From the NCBI GenBank assembly GCA_945948185.1, contig CAMFAL010000015.1, positions 1 to 32,151 of the forward strand: a stretch of 32,151 nucleotides of DNA. The letters are read 5' to 3'. This DNA comes from an uncultured Clostridia bacterium. GTDB taxonomy: Bacteria; Bacillota; Clostridia; Oscillospirales; Oscillospiraceae. Below the pieces are notes generated by a model. That model did no database searches, had not been told where the DNA came from, and saw only the letters and a program-made list of their open reading frames with translations. The position numbers and the translations under genes are program-made. This document shows, in pieces, positions 22,053-29,769 of the stretch (position 1 is its first letter; the number at the start of each line of letters is the position of its first letter).

Positions 22053-23405
22053 TCAGACCAGGCCCCGGATCAGGATCACCAGGATCAAAACAGGCAGAAC
22101 GAACTGGAAGAAAGGCTTCAGCTTCCGGGACATACGGATGCCGGTGCCGGTGTTGGCCTCCTCCAGATACTTGTCGAAGCCCCATCCGCACCGGGTGACG
22201 CAGAACAGCAGGAACACCAGGGAGCCGCCCGGCAGGATCAGGTTGGACACCAGGAAGTCCTCGGTATCCATGATACCCATTCCCCGGAACAGAGTCACAC
22301 CGCTCCAGACGTTGTGGCCCAGGACGCAGGGGATCCCCGCCACCAGCAGAAGCAGGCCGTTCAGCAGGGCAGACTTTTTCCGACTCCAGCCAAAGTTGTC
22401 GCAGCAGGAAGCCAGCAGGTTCTCAAAGACGGCCGTGACGGTGGAAAAGCTGGCAAAGGTCATAAACAGGAAGAACAGGGCGCCCCAGAGGCGGCCACCG
22501 GTCATGTTGGCAAAGATGTTGGGCAGCGTCTCGAAAATCAGAGGCGGCCCCGCGTTGGGCTCCACACCGAAGCTGAAGCAGGCGGGAAAGATAATGAGGC
22601 CGGCCATCAGGGCCACGAAGGTATCCAGCAGGCAGATACGGATGGACTCACTGGTGAGGGTGTTGTCCTTGCTCATGTAGCTGCCGAAAATCTGCATACC
22701 GGCCATGCCCAGGCTCAGGGTGAAGAAGGCCTGGTTCATGGCAGCCACAATGACGTTGGAAAGGCCGCTCTCCATGGCCCGGCCAAAGTCGGGCAGAAGA
22801 TAAAACTTCACGCCCTCCAGAGCCCCCTCCAGGGTCAGACTGTGGACGGCCAGTACCACGATCAGGCCCAGCAGGCCCAGCATCATGACCTTGGTGATGC
22901 GCTCCAGGCCGTTCTGCAGGCCCATGCTGCACACCAGCACACCCAGCACCAGGCTCAGGGCCATCCAACCCAGCAGTTCCAGGGGAGAGGCCAGCATGGC
23001 GGAAAAGACACCGCTGATGGCAGTGCTGTCAAGGCCTGCAAAGGTGCCGGCCAGGAACTTAAAGAAATAGCCGAACATCCAGCCGCAGACAGTTGTGTAA
23101 TACATCAGCAGGATGTAGTTACCTGCAATGGCCACCCAACCGTGAATGTGCCACTTGCTGCCCTTGGGCTCCAGGGTGTGGAAGGCCTGGATCACACTTT
23201 TGCGGCTGGCCCGGCCCACCGCCAGTTCCATGGTCAGGATGGGCACACCCATGATGGTCAGGAACAGAAGATAGAACAGCACGAACACACCGCCGCCATT
23301 CTGTCCGGTAACGTATGGAAATTTCCAGACATTGCCGATACCGATGGCACAGCCGGCGCTCACCAGCAGGAATCCCAAGCGGGATTGGAAGCTCTCTCGT
23401 TTCAT
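22053..23405 (-). CDS. Sodium-dependent transporter, NSS (SNF) family
   Basis: This 450-residue protein belongs to the neurotransmitter:sodium symporter family, which imports amino acids or related amines using the sodium gradient (LeuT fold). The TM1 signature GCAIGIGNVWKFPYVTGQNGGG is at about 18-39, where the unwound helix binds substrate and sodium. TM2-3 follow with GVPILTMELAVG. The segment LPNIFANMTGGRLWGALFFLFMTFASFSTVTAVFEN matches TM7-8, which holds a second sodium site. About eleven helices can be drawn, consistent with short bacterial members. The ATG at 23405 has AAGGAG about ten bases upstream. It is a single-gene unit with its own promoter. The substrate is not readable from sequence. 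Confidence 0.95.
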   Translation of the reverse strand: MKRESFQSRLGFLLVSAGCAIGIGNVWKFPYVTGQNGGGVFVLFYLLFLTIMGVPILTMELAVGRASRKSVIQAFHTLEPKGSKWHIHGWVAIAGNYILLMYYTTVCGWMFGYFFKFLAGTFAGLDSTAISGVFSAMLASPLELLGWMALSLVLGVLVCSMGLQNGLERITKVMMLGLLGLIVVLAVHSLTLEGALEGVKFYLLPDFGRAMESGLSNVIVAAMNQAFFTLSLGMAGMQIFGSYMSKDNTLTSESIRICLLDTFVALMAGLIIFPACFSFGVEPNAGPPLIFETLPNIFANMTGGRLWGALFFLFMTFASFSTVTAVFENLLASCCDNFGWSRKKSALLNGLLLLVAGIPCVLGHNVWSGVTLFRGMGIMDTEDFLVSNLILPGGSLVFLLFCVTRCGWGFDKYLEEANTGTGIRMSRKLKPFFQFVLPVLILVILIRGLV

Positions 23406-23503
23406 GGGAGGAATCTCCTTTTTCTCGTGACGTTTTGAACCGCGGATGGCAAAAAGAGAAGGGGGGTAAACCCTCCTCCACGGTCCTCTTTGACGGCACT
23501 ATT

Positions 23504-23532
23504 AGTTTAAGCCTTTAAAGCAGTTCTGTCAA
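23504..23532 (-). promoter_or_regulatory. Promoter of the NSS transporter gene
   Basis: On the minus strand, TTGACA (23532-23527) and TAAACT (23509-23504) are 17 bases apart. The leader of about 95 bases contains a GGGGGG-TAAA-CCCTCC stem (23461-23476) and no clear leader peptide. Confidence 0.8.
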
Positions 23533-23580
23533 GGAAAGAATGTATGCGTCGTGCCGCCGGCCAGCCAGGGCCCTGTGCGC

Positions 23581-23608
23581 AAAACAGGCACCGGATATCC
23601 GGTGCCTG
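23581..23608 (-). terminator. Terminator of the DUF4330 gene
   Basis: A perfect 24-base palindrome (23585-23608, 12 bp per arm) is followed in the minus direction by TTTT (23584-23581). It lies 11 bases past the DUF4330 stop codon. Confidence 0.8.
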
Positions 23609-23619
23609 CACGCTTGTCC

Positions 23620-24108
23620 TTATTCGCCCCAGACCACATCCACGATGGTGCAGTTAGAGAACTCGATGAATTCACTCTTGAGAATGTAGTCCGTCTTGCC
23701 GATGCGGACCTCCTGCTCGCCCACCTTGGTGGTCATGACCTCAGCGGTAGGGGTCTCCGTCTCCGCCGTAAACAGCAGGGTCACATGGTTGGGATCCTCT
23801 ACCCAGTTTCCGCCGGCGTCCAGCACATAGTAGGGCTCCTGCTCCACCGCTACGATCTCGCCGCCTACCAGGGCGCCGGAGGCCATCAGCGGAGAGGGCA
23901 TGTGGGCCTGACAGTTGTCATACAGCTCCGCAGCCACGCCTTCCACCCTCACGGTGTAGGTGACCTTCGTCATCTCCCGCTCGGCGGTGACGGTATCATC
24001 CCGGCCCAGCAGCTTATATGCCGCGAACACAACCACCGCCAGGATCAGCACCACAGCAATGATATCCACGATATTGAACTTTCCAATGCGCTTTGCTTTC
24101 TGTTCCAT
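23620..24108 (-). CDS. DUF4330 membrane-anchored protein
   Basis: This 162-residue protein has a short basic N-terminus (MEQKAKRIGKFNIVD), one transmembrane helix (about 13-33), and an extracytoplasmic beta-rich domain of about 125 residues. The N-x-x-D start of the helix and the ITVRVEGVAAELYDN-like strand pattern fit the DUF4330 family. The function is unknown; family members often lie near wall-polysaccharide genes, and here the divergent neighbour encodes a glycosyltransferase-CsaB fusion. The ATG at 24108 has AGGAGGAATGT just upstream. Its promoter overlaps that of the neighbour. An assembly or anchoring role in secondary wall polymer export would fit, but this is inference. Confidence 0.85.
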   Translation of the reverse strand: MEQKAKRIGKFNIVDIIAVVLILAVVVFAAYKLLGRDDTVTAEREMTKVTYTVRVEGVAAELYDNCQAHMPSPLMASGALVGGEIVAVEQEPYYVLDAGGNWVEDPNHVTLLFTAETETPTAEVMTTKVGEQEVRIGKTDYILKSEFIEFSNCTIVDVVWGE

Positions 24109-24120
24109 ACATTCCTCCTA

Positions 24121-24149
24121 TGGACATTATCTGCGGAATATTGTATACT
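24121..24149 (+). promoter_or_regulatory. Promoter of the GT-CsaB fusion gene
   Basis: TGGACA (24121-24126) and TATACT (24144-24149) are 17 bases apart. Its -10 region overlaps the -10 of the opposite promoter at 24140-24168, so both cannot be occupied at the same moment. Confidence 0.68.
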
Positions 24150-24168
24150 ATTTTTTACAATTTCTCAA
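24140..24168 (-). promoter_or_regulatory. Promoter of the DUF4330 gene
   Basis: On the minus strand, TTGAGA (24168-24163) and TACAAT (24145-24140) are 17 bases apart, about 32 bases before the DUF4330 start. It overlaps the plus-strand promoter at 24121-24149. Confidence 0.65.
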
Positions 24169-24199
24169 GACCATTTTCTCGAAAAGCGAGGTCTTTCCC

Positions 24200-26425
24200 A
24201 TGAAAGTCATCCATTTGATCAGCGGCGGTGACTCCGGCGGCGCCAAGACCCACGTGCTGAGCCTGCTGCAGAACCTGAACAAGACCATCACTGCCCAGTT
24301 GGTGTGCTTCCGGGACGGTCCCTTTGCCGAGGAGGCCCGGGCACTGGACATCCCCACGGAAATCATGGGCGGCAACAACATTCCCCGCCTGCGGCGCCAG
24401 CTGAGCGCCTATATCAAAGAGAGCGGCTATCAGCTCATTCACTGCCATGGCTCCCGAGCCAACATGGTAGGCGCCCTGCTGCGGTCCTCCACCGGACTGC
24501 CGGTAGTCTCCACCGTCCACAGCGACTATAAGCTGGACTACATGGGCCGCCCCCTCAGCCGCCTGACCTTCGGCACCATCAACGCCTGGGCCCTACGACG
24601 CCTGGACTACCGCATCGGCGTATCCGACGCCATGGTGGACCTGCTGATTGACCGGGGATTTGCTCCCGACCGCTTCTACACCATCTACAACGGTATCGAC
24701 TTCACCCCAGCCTCCATTCAGGGGGACCGGCTGGCATATCTGTGCTCTCTGGGGGCCGACGTGGACGAAAACAGCGTGGTGGTGGGCATTGCCGCCCGGC
24801 TGAACCCCGTCAAGGACATGTCCACCCTGGTGCGGGGTTTCGCGGCAGGGTATCAGAAATGTCCCCGGCTGCGGCTGGTGATTGCCGGTGACGGCGAGGA
24901 GCGCCAGAAGCTGGAGAGCCTCGCCAAAGAGTTGGGCGTGGAAAAGCAGGTGACTTTTGCCGGGTGGATCAGCGGCGGCATGGACCGCTTCTACTCCGCT
25001 CTGGACATCAACGCCCTGACCTCCCTGTCCGAGACCTTCCCCTACGCCCTGACGGAGGGCGCCCGGTTCCATCTGGCCACCGTGGCCACCGCCGTGGGCG
25101 GCATCCCTTACCTCATTGACACCGGCGTTAACGGCTATCTCTTCCAGCCGGGAGACTGGGAAGCCCTGGGAGAGCATCTGGCCGCCATGGGCAATGATGA
25201 CGCTCTGCGGAAGTCCCTGGGCGAGAAGCTGTACGAAAAGGCGTCCACCCAGTTCTCCATTCAAAAAACCGTGGATACCCAGCTGCACATCTATGAGGAA
25301 ATTCTCCGCCGCCACGCCCGGCCCAAGCACAACCGGGACGGCGTGGTGATCTGCGGCGCTTATGGCCGGGGCAACGCCGGAGATGACGCCATCCTGGAGG
25401 CCATTCTTCAGGAGATGCGGTCCATCGACCCGGACATGCCTGTGACAGTGCTCAGCAAGGACCCCAAGAGCACCCGCCTCACCTACCGGGTCCGGTCCGT
25501 AAGCCGGATGAATATTCCGGCATGGCGGTCGGCCATGAAGCAGGCAAAACTCTATATCAACGGCGGCGGCAGTCTGATTCAGGACGTGACCTCCCGGCGG
25601 TCTCTGTGGTTCTATCTCCACAATATCCGGGCCGCCAAGCAGGCGGGCTGCAAGGTGCAGATGTACGGCTGCGGCATCGGCCCCGTCACCCGGGAAAACC
25701 ACCGGAAGCTGGCCGCCAAGGTTCTGAACCAGTATGTGGATGTGATCACCTTGCGGGAGCCGGACTCTCTGGCGGAGCTGCGGGCCATGGGCGTCACCGT
25801 GCCGGAGACCGTCCTGACGGCGGACCCTGCTCTGACGCTGCACCGGGCTGTGGACGACGCCACCGACAGTGTTTTGCTGCGGGCGGGCATCCCCACGGAG
25901 GGGCGCTACCTCTGCTTCGCTCTGCGGAAGTGGAAGGGCTTTGAAGAAAAGGCCCCCCTGTTTGGACGGGCTGCCAGATACGCCTATGAGACCTACGGCC
26001 TGACGCCCGTGTTCGTGGCGGTGGAAAAGCACCAGGACCCCGGGGCCAATCAGCTGGCCGCCCGGGGGTTGGACATCCCCCACTACTTTCTGGACGACGC
26101 AGGCGGTGCGGGTACCATCATCGGCGCCCTCAGCCGCATGGAGGCGGTGGTGTCCATGCGGCTCCACGCCCTGATTTTCGCCGCTGGGCAGGGCATCCCT
26201 CTGGCGGGCGTGGTATACGACCCCAAGGTGTCTGCCTTCCTGCGGTATATCGGCCAGGACCTGTTCACGGATCTGGAAGTCCTGACGGAGGAAAATCTGC
26301 GGGCCATGATTGACCAGGCGGTGGCCCGGTCTGCCCATCCGGAGACCCAGGAGGCCGCCGTGAAACAGCTGCAGGAAATGGAGCAGAAAAACGTGGAAGT
26401 AGCCAGACGGCTGCTGGAAATGTGA
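24200..26425 (+). CDS. csaB: Fused GT4 glycosyltransferase and CsaB polysaccharide pyruvyl transferase
   Basis: This 741-residue protein has two enzymes in one chain. Residues 1 to about 370 are a GT-B fold glycosyltransferase of family GT4: SGGDSGGAKTHVLSL at the start, HCHGSRANMVG near 81-91, GIAARLNPVKD near 197-206, and the E-x7-E pair E278/E286. Residues from about 380 to the end are CsaB: VICGAYGRGNAGDDAILEAIL, NGGGSLIQD near 453, and VSMRLHALIFAAG near 650-662 with the likely catalytic histidine. CsaB adds pyruvate ketals to secondary wall polymers so that S-layer homology domains can bind. The frame extends upstream, but the ATG at 24200 (GAGG nearby) begins the natural fold. Both domains look intact. 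Confidence 0.93.
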   Translation: MKVIHLISGGDSGGAKTHVLSLLQNLNKTITAQLVCFRDGPFAEEARALDIPTEIMGGNNIPRLRRQLSAYIKESGYQLIHCHGSRANMVGALLRSSTGLPVVSTVHSDYKLDYMGRPLSRLTFGTINAWALRRLDYRIGVSDAMVDLLIDRGFAPDRFYTIYNGIDFTPASIQGDRLAYLCSLGADVDENSVVVGIAARLNPVKDMSTLVRGFAAGYQKCPRLRLVIAGDGEERQKLESLAKELGVEKQVTFAGWISGGMDRFYSALDINALTSLSETFPYALTEGARFHLATVATAVGGIPYLIDTGVNGYLFQPGDWEALGEHLAAMGNDDALRKSLGEKLYEKASTQFSIQKTVDTQLHIYEEILRRHARPKHNRDGVVICGAYGRGNAGDDAILEAILQEMRSIDPDMPVTVLSKDPKSTRLTYRVRSVSRMNIPAWRSAMKQAKLYINGGGSLIQDVTSRRSLWFYLHNIRAAKQAGCKVQMYGCGIGPVTRENHRKLAAKVLNQYVDVITLREPDSLAELRAMGVTVPETVLTADPALTLHRAVDDATDSVLLRAGIPTEGRYLCFALRKWKGFEEKAPLFGRAARYAYETYGLTPVFVAVEKHQDPGANQLAARGLDIPHYFLDDAGGAGTIIGALSRMEAVVSMRLHALIFAAGQGIPLAGVVYDPKVSAFLRYIGQDLFTDLEVLTEENLRAMIDQAVARSAHPETQEAAVKQLQEMEQKNVEVARRLLEM

Positions 26426-26433
26426 TACGCGGA

Positions 26434-26464
26434 AAGCCCCGGGCGCATTGCGCCCGGGGCTTGA
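26434..26464. terminator. Terminator between the GT-CsaB and DUF421 genes
   Basis: The arms 26434-26446 and 26450-26462 form a perfect 13-bp GC-rich stem with a 3-base loop. Few Ts follow, but the structure is very stable and lies between converging genes (stops at 26425 and 26490), so it likely serves both. Confidence 0.7.
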
Positions 26465-26489
26465 TACGTCAGGCGGCGATACCCCCGTC

Positions 26490-27194
26490 CTACGGCTCCG
26501 CCGGCGGGTCCATGGGGAATACCGTCAGCTTCTCGCCACCGTCCCACAGGGCCAGCAGTACGGTTTTCTCGTCCTTGTAGCCCTGCCGCAGAAGGCTGCT
26601 CTGCACCCAGCTCTCCTCTTTTCCTGCCTGATGGATGTTATCCGCCAGCAGAATGCCGTCCATGACGAAGGGCACCTGGACCTGAGACTGCTTGGGATTG
26701 AGATTCAGGTCCGTGGGCGTGGCGGGACGGTCCGTCTCCTTGGGCAGGAAGCTGACCACGCCGTTGTGCTCCAGCACCGCCGACTGAAGCTGATTCAGGT
26801 CGAACCAGCCGCCGATGCGGCAGTAGGTCAGGAATTCGTTCAGGTCCAGCCGGGCTTTTTTCAGGTTTTCCCGGTAGATGACGCCGTTTTCCAGCAAAAC
26901 CATAGGCTTGCCCGTCACCATGGTCCGCACCTTGATGGATTTGTTGGTCAGCACCGAGATCAGCACGGCAATCAGGCCGTACAGGATCATGGCTGTCAGA
27001 GGCTTGGCAGGCTCCTCCAGCTCCGTAGCCAGTTCTGCCGCGATGGAGCCGATGGTAATGCCCACCACATAGTCGAACATGGTCATCTGAGACACCTGCT
27101 TGGTGCCCATCAGCTTCGCCAGCAAAAAGATCACCGCAATGGACAGCAGGGTGGTAAGGCTCGTCATACCGACCTGGTTCAGTATTTCTCCCAT
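26490..27194 (-). CDS. DUF421 membrane protein (YetF/YdfS-like)
   Basis: This 234-residue protein has three N-terminal helices (about 12-30, 40-56 and 66-83) and a cytoplasmic DUF421 domain. FDYVVGITIGSIAAE in the second helix region and GKPMVLLENGVIYRENLKKARLDLNEFLTYCR are the family signature. In spore formers related proteins (SpoVA-associated YetF family) reside in spore membranes; the molecular role is unknown. The frame begins earlier at 27236, but the ATG at 27194 has GGGAGG six bases away and gives the normal N-terminus. It is last in an operon with the ClC-type gene, 63 bases upstream. The ribosome-binding site lies in the stem at 27200-27242. Confidence 0.9.
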   Translation of the reverse strand: MGEILNQVGMTSLTTLLSIAVIFLLAKLMGTKQVSQMTMFDYVVGITIGSIAAELATELEEPAKPLTAMILYGLIAVLISVLTNKSIKVRTMVTGKPMVLLENGVIYRENLKKARLDLNEFLTYCRIGGWFDLNQLQSAVLEHNGVVSFLPKETDRPATPTDLNLNPKQSQVQVPFVMDGILLADNIHQAGKEESWVQSSLLRQGYKDEKTVLLALWDGGEKLTVFPMDPPAEP

Positions 27195-27199
27195 AAAAA

Positions 27200-27242
27200 C
27201 CTCCCGGGGCAATGTCTGTTGCAGGCAGTTTGCCACGGGAGG
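27200..27242 (-). promoter_or_regulatory. Hairpin that could hide the DUF421 ribosome-binding site
   Basis: In the minus-strand RNA, CCUCCC (27242-27237) can pair with GGGAGG (27205-27200), which is the DUF421 Shine-Dalgarno sequence. An inner GGCAA/UUGCC stem (27234-27230 with 27212-27208) supports it: 11 bp in all with a 2x2 internal loop. It could lower translation unless opened. The pairing is seen in the sequence; the control is inference. Confidence 0.5.
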
Positions 27243-27257
27243 GATGCTTTTATTCTC

Positions 27258-28577
27258 TTATTCTTTTATGCTGCCCTTGGTGGGCGGGGCCGCATGGGGG
27301 TCCCCGGCGTGGTAGGCGTTGGTATGAACGTTGATGTACTCCGCCTTCAGCTTGGAGTACAGGATGGTCTGGCTGGAGTACAGGCCATTATAGCCGGAGA
27401 GCATATAGCTGACGCCGCAAACCAGTGCGAAATACAGCAGTCCTTCGTCTCCGAACAGCTCCACTGCCAGGAAAATGGAAGCAATCGGACAATTGGTGGC
27501 ACCGCAGAACACACCGATCAGGCCAAAGGCCGCCGCAAAGCCGGCGGGAATCCCCAGCAGCGGACCGACTACACAGCCAAACGCAGCCCCCACAAAGAAG
27601 GATGGCACCACCTCGCCGCCCTTGAAACCGGAGGACAGGGTGACAGCGGTGAACAAGAGCTTCAGCAGAAAGGCCTCCGGGCGGGCGGTCCCCTGCTCCA
27701 CGGCGGCGGTGATAACGCCCATACCGGCACCGTTATAGTCCGTGGTGCCGCAGAGATACGTCAGAACCACAACGGCGACACCCCCAACCACTACCCGGAA
27801 CCAGGCGTTAGGAATGTGCTTTTGCATCTGGTGCTCTGCAAACTGGATGGTACAGCAAAACAGGACGGATACCAAGGCACACAGTGCCGCCAGCACCGCC
27901 ACCCGCAGCAGCAGTCCTACCTCCAGGGCGGGCATGTTCACCGTAAACCGGGTGGGCTCAACGCCCATCACCAAGGAGACGCCGAAGGCCACCAGAGAAG
28001 CCGTCAGGCAGGGGATGAAGGCGGCGTGGTACATGACCCCGATGCTGATGACCATCATGGCGAACACCGTGGCCGCCAGAGGCGTGCCGAACAGGGCGGA
28101 GAAAAAGGCCGCCATACCCGCCATGGTGGCGGTGCGCATGTCCCGGTCATCCAGGCGGAACAGACGCCCGGTGTGGTAGCCGATGGTGCCGCCCATCTGG
28201 AGTGCCGCGCCCTCCCTGCCGGCGGAGCCGCCTCCCAGGTGGGTCAGGACCGTGCCCAGAAAAATAGCCGGCAGCAGCCAGAGGGACAGGCCCTTGCCCT
28301 GGCTGACCTCGTCGATGATGTCATTGGTGCCCTGGCCCTCCGTCTTTGTCAGCTTATAAAAGCCCACGATCACAAGCCCCAGCAGCGGCAGGCACCACAG
28401 CAGCCAGGGGTGTTCTCCCCGCAGCTCCGTGGCGTGGTGGACACCGATGTGGAAGGCAGAGCCGATGATGCCGCAGAGAGTGCCGATCACCGCCGCCAGC
28501 GCCAGCCATTTGGCCAGTGCCCGGATGTACAGCCCGATGTGGGATAGCCACGCCGGGAACGGGTTTTCGCGTTTCAA
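27258..28577 (-). CDS. ClC-family anion channel/antiporter, ClC-F-like
   Basis: This 439-residue membrane protein has the ClC fold with about ten or more helices. The motif GGGSAGREGAALQMGG (116-130, gating glutamate E122) and the motif SSGFKGGEVVPSFFVGAA (315-332) are typical of the fluoride-exporting ClC-F branch. The usual chloride filter GSGIP is replaced by a GQGTNDIIDEV segment near 81-91, also like ClC-F members. It may therefore move fluoride, though chloride or another anion remains possible. The ATG at 28577 begins 12 bases after the E2-like gene stop, so they are co-transcribed. No fluoride (crcB-type) riboswitch was recognised upstream of the operon. Confidence 0.88.
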   Translation of the reverse strand: MKRENPFPAWLSHIGLYIRALAKWLALAAVIGTLCGIIGSAFHIGVHHATELRGEHPWLLWCLPLLGLVIVGFYKLTKTEGQGTNDIIDEVSQGKGLSLWLLPAIFLGTVLTHLGGGSAGREGAALQMGGTIGYHTGRLFRLDDRDMRTATMAGMAAFFSALFGTPLAATVFAMMVISIGVMYHAAFIPCLTASLVAFGVSLVMGVEPTRFTVNMPALEVGLLLRVAVLAALCALVSVLFCCTIQFAEHQMQKHIPNAWFRVVVGGVAVVVLTYLCGTTDYNGAGMGVITAAVEQGTARPEAFLLKLLFTAVTLSSGFKGGEVVPSFFVGAAFGCVVGPLLGIPAGFAAAFGLIGVFCGATNCPIASIFLAVELFGDEGLLYFALVCGVSYMLSGYNGLYSSQTILYSKLKAEYINVHTNAYHAGDPHAAPPTKGSIKE

Positions 28578-28589
28578 GAGAATGCCCCC

Positions 28590-29420
28590 TTACTCCGCCT
28601 TGCCGTCCAGGCGGGTCTCCAGCAGCTCCGGCTTTTTCAGATACCGTTCAAAGGCAGCGAAAAAGCGGGAGTACTCGATGCCGGTGGCAATGCGCTCGTC
28701 CATCACCACGCCCAGAGGCATCCGCTTCTTGTGGGTACCCTCCGGTGCAAAGGGGTCTTTTACCGGCTTACCCATGCAGACAAAGACGCTGGTGGTTCCG
28801 AACTCATAGCAGTGGTGGAAGATATAGCTGGTATTGATAGAGGCCAGATTCGTGATGAACAGGCTGGTATGGAAGGGGCTCAGGTCGATGATCTTCTTCG
28901 GCAGCAGGCCATGGAGGTCCAGGTGGTAAGCCAGCCAGAACACGAACCGTGCCAGTCCCGGAATGGAGAAAGCAATGCTGGCAAACTTGTCAGTGCTGTT
29001 GTTGTGGATCGCCTCCATGTTCCGGTCGATGTGCTCCTGAATGCGCTGGCTGATGGTGAACACATCATCCTCGGGATTCAAATAGATCTTCAGGGTGGTC
29101 TCGTCAGGGGTGCCGTCCGCCCGGGTCTTGAGAATTACAAAGCTGACGCAGAAGTGGTTCCGCTTGTACACCTTCCGGTTCATGATGAAATAGTTCACCT
29201 TGGGGTTCTCCAGCGCGGCTTTATAGTAGGCGGCGATCAGGACGCTCATATGGGTCACCCGGTGACCCTCCCGCCGCTTCTGGCGGATGAAGGTCTTCAT
29301 GATCTCCTCGTCCACAGAGTCGCTGGCCCAGTTCATGGCATCGAATCGCTTTGGCATGATGTAGGGCAGGGCCTGCACGATGGGGGTCAGTCCCTTGACC
29401 CGGGTTCCGTCTGCTCTCAT
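28590..29420 (-). CDS. Stand-alone E2-acyltransferase-like protein with altered active site
   Basis: This 276-residue protein resembles the catalytic domain of 2-oxoacid dehydrogenase E2 subunits and chloramphenicol acetyltransferases. It has no lipoyl or peripheral-subunit-binding domain. In this fold the catalytic histidine lies in a C-terminal DHRxxDG motif; here the aligned segment reads DERIATG (241-247), so histidine is replaced by glutamate and the second aspartate by threonine. It is probably not a normal acyltransferase. The ATG at 29420 has AAGGAG eight bases away; the open frame upstream of it is not supported. It leads an operon with the ClC-F-like and DUF421 genes. Annotation pipelines call it 'E2', but its function is unknown. 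Confidence 0.8.
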   Translation of the reverse strand: MRADGTRVKGLTPIVQALPYIMPKRFDAMNWASDSVDEEIMKTFIRQKRREGHRVTHMSVLIAAYYKAALENPKVNYFIMNRKVYKRNHFCVSFVILKTRADGTPDETTLKIYLNPEDDVFTISQRIQEHIDRNMEAIHNNSTDKFASIAFSIPGLARFVFWLAYHLDLHGLLPKKIIDLSPFHTSLFITNLASINTSYIFHHCYEFGTTSVFVCMGKPVKDPFAPEGTHKKRMPLGVVMDERIATGIEYSRFFAAFERYLKKPELLETRLDGKAE

Positions 29421-29496
29421 ATGGTTTCTCCTTGCTCTCTTTTTTTCAAATACGATCCGGAGGAATCCCTTGCCGGATTGCAGCACACACACGGTC

Positions 29497-29525
29497 ATTA
29501 TAGTTCAGAATCCGTTAAGACGCAA
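29497..29525 (-). promoter_or_regulatory. Promoter of the E2-like/ClC/DUF421 operon
   Basis: On the minus strand, TTGCGT (29525-29520) and a perfect TATAAT (29502-29497) are 17 bases apart, about 77 bases before the start codon. The leader shows no recognised riboswitch. Confidence 0.75.
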
Positions 29526-29649
29526 CTACTTTTCCTGGGTTTCTCCCGTCCGTTTTCCTCCAGCTTTTCAGGCAATCGTTTGCGGCAACCACTGATTTCC
29601 CACACAGAACAAAAATTTATTTTTCGGACTGAAAAATTTTCGGAATTGG

Positions 29650-29678
29650 TTGATTCTCCCGTCCCCCTGTCGTATACT
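29650..29678 (+). promoter_or_regulatory. serC promoter
   Basis: TTGATT (29650-29655) and TATACT (29673-29678) are 17 bases apart. A leader of about 85 bases precedes serC. Between this promoter and the divergent one at 29497-29525 lies AT-rich DNA with a short AAAAATTTT palindrome near 29630. Confidence 0.75.
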
Positions 29679-29769
29679 GAAAACAAGATCGCAGGAAAAG
29701 GGCGACCTTTTCCCTGGCGTCGGGGACACCCGCGCCCGTTCAAATACGAAAAGATGGAGGAATTTTGCT

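Noticed and set aside
22050-23438. A 462-codon plus-strand frame opposite the NSS transporter
   Set aside because: It is rich in Q, H and G with no signal or motif. The opposite strand encodes an unmistakable membrane transporter.
23461-23476. GGGGGG-TAAA-CCCTCC stem in the NSS leader as an attenuator
   Set aside because: It is short, has no T run, and has no alternative partner. It is noted only as a leader feature.
29421-29540. Possible fluoride riboswitch ahead of the ClC-containing operon
   Set aside because: The expected pseudoknot and conserved core were not recognised by eye; the leader is short and has only weak pairing.
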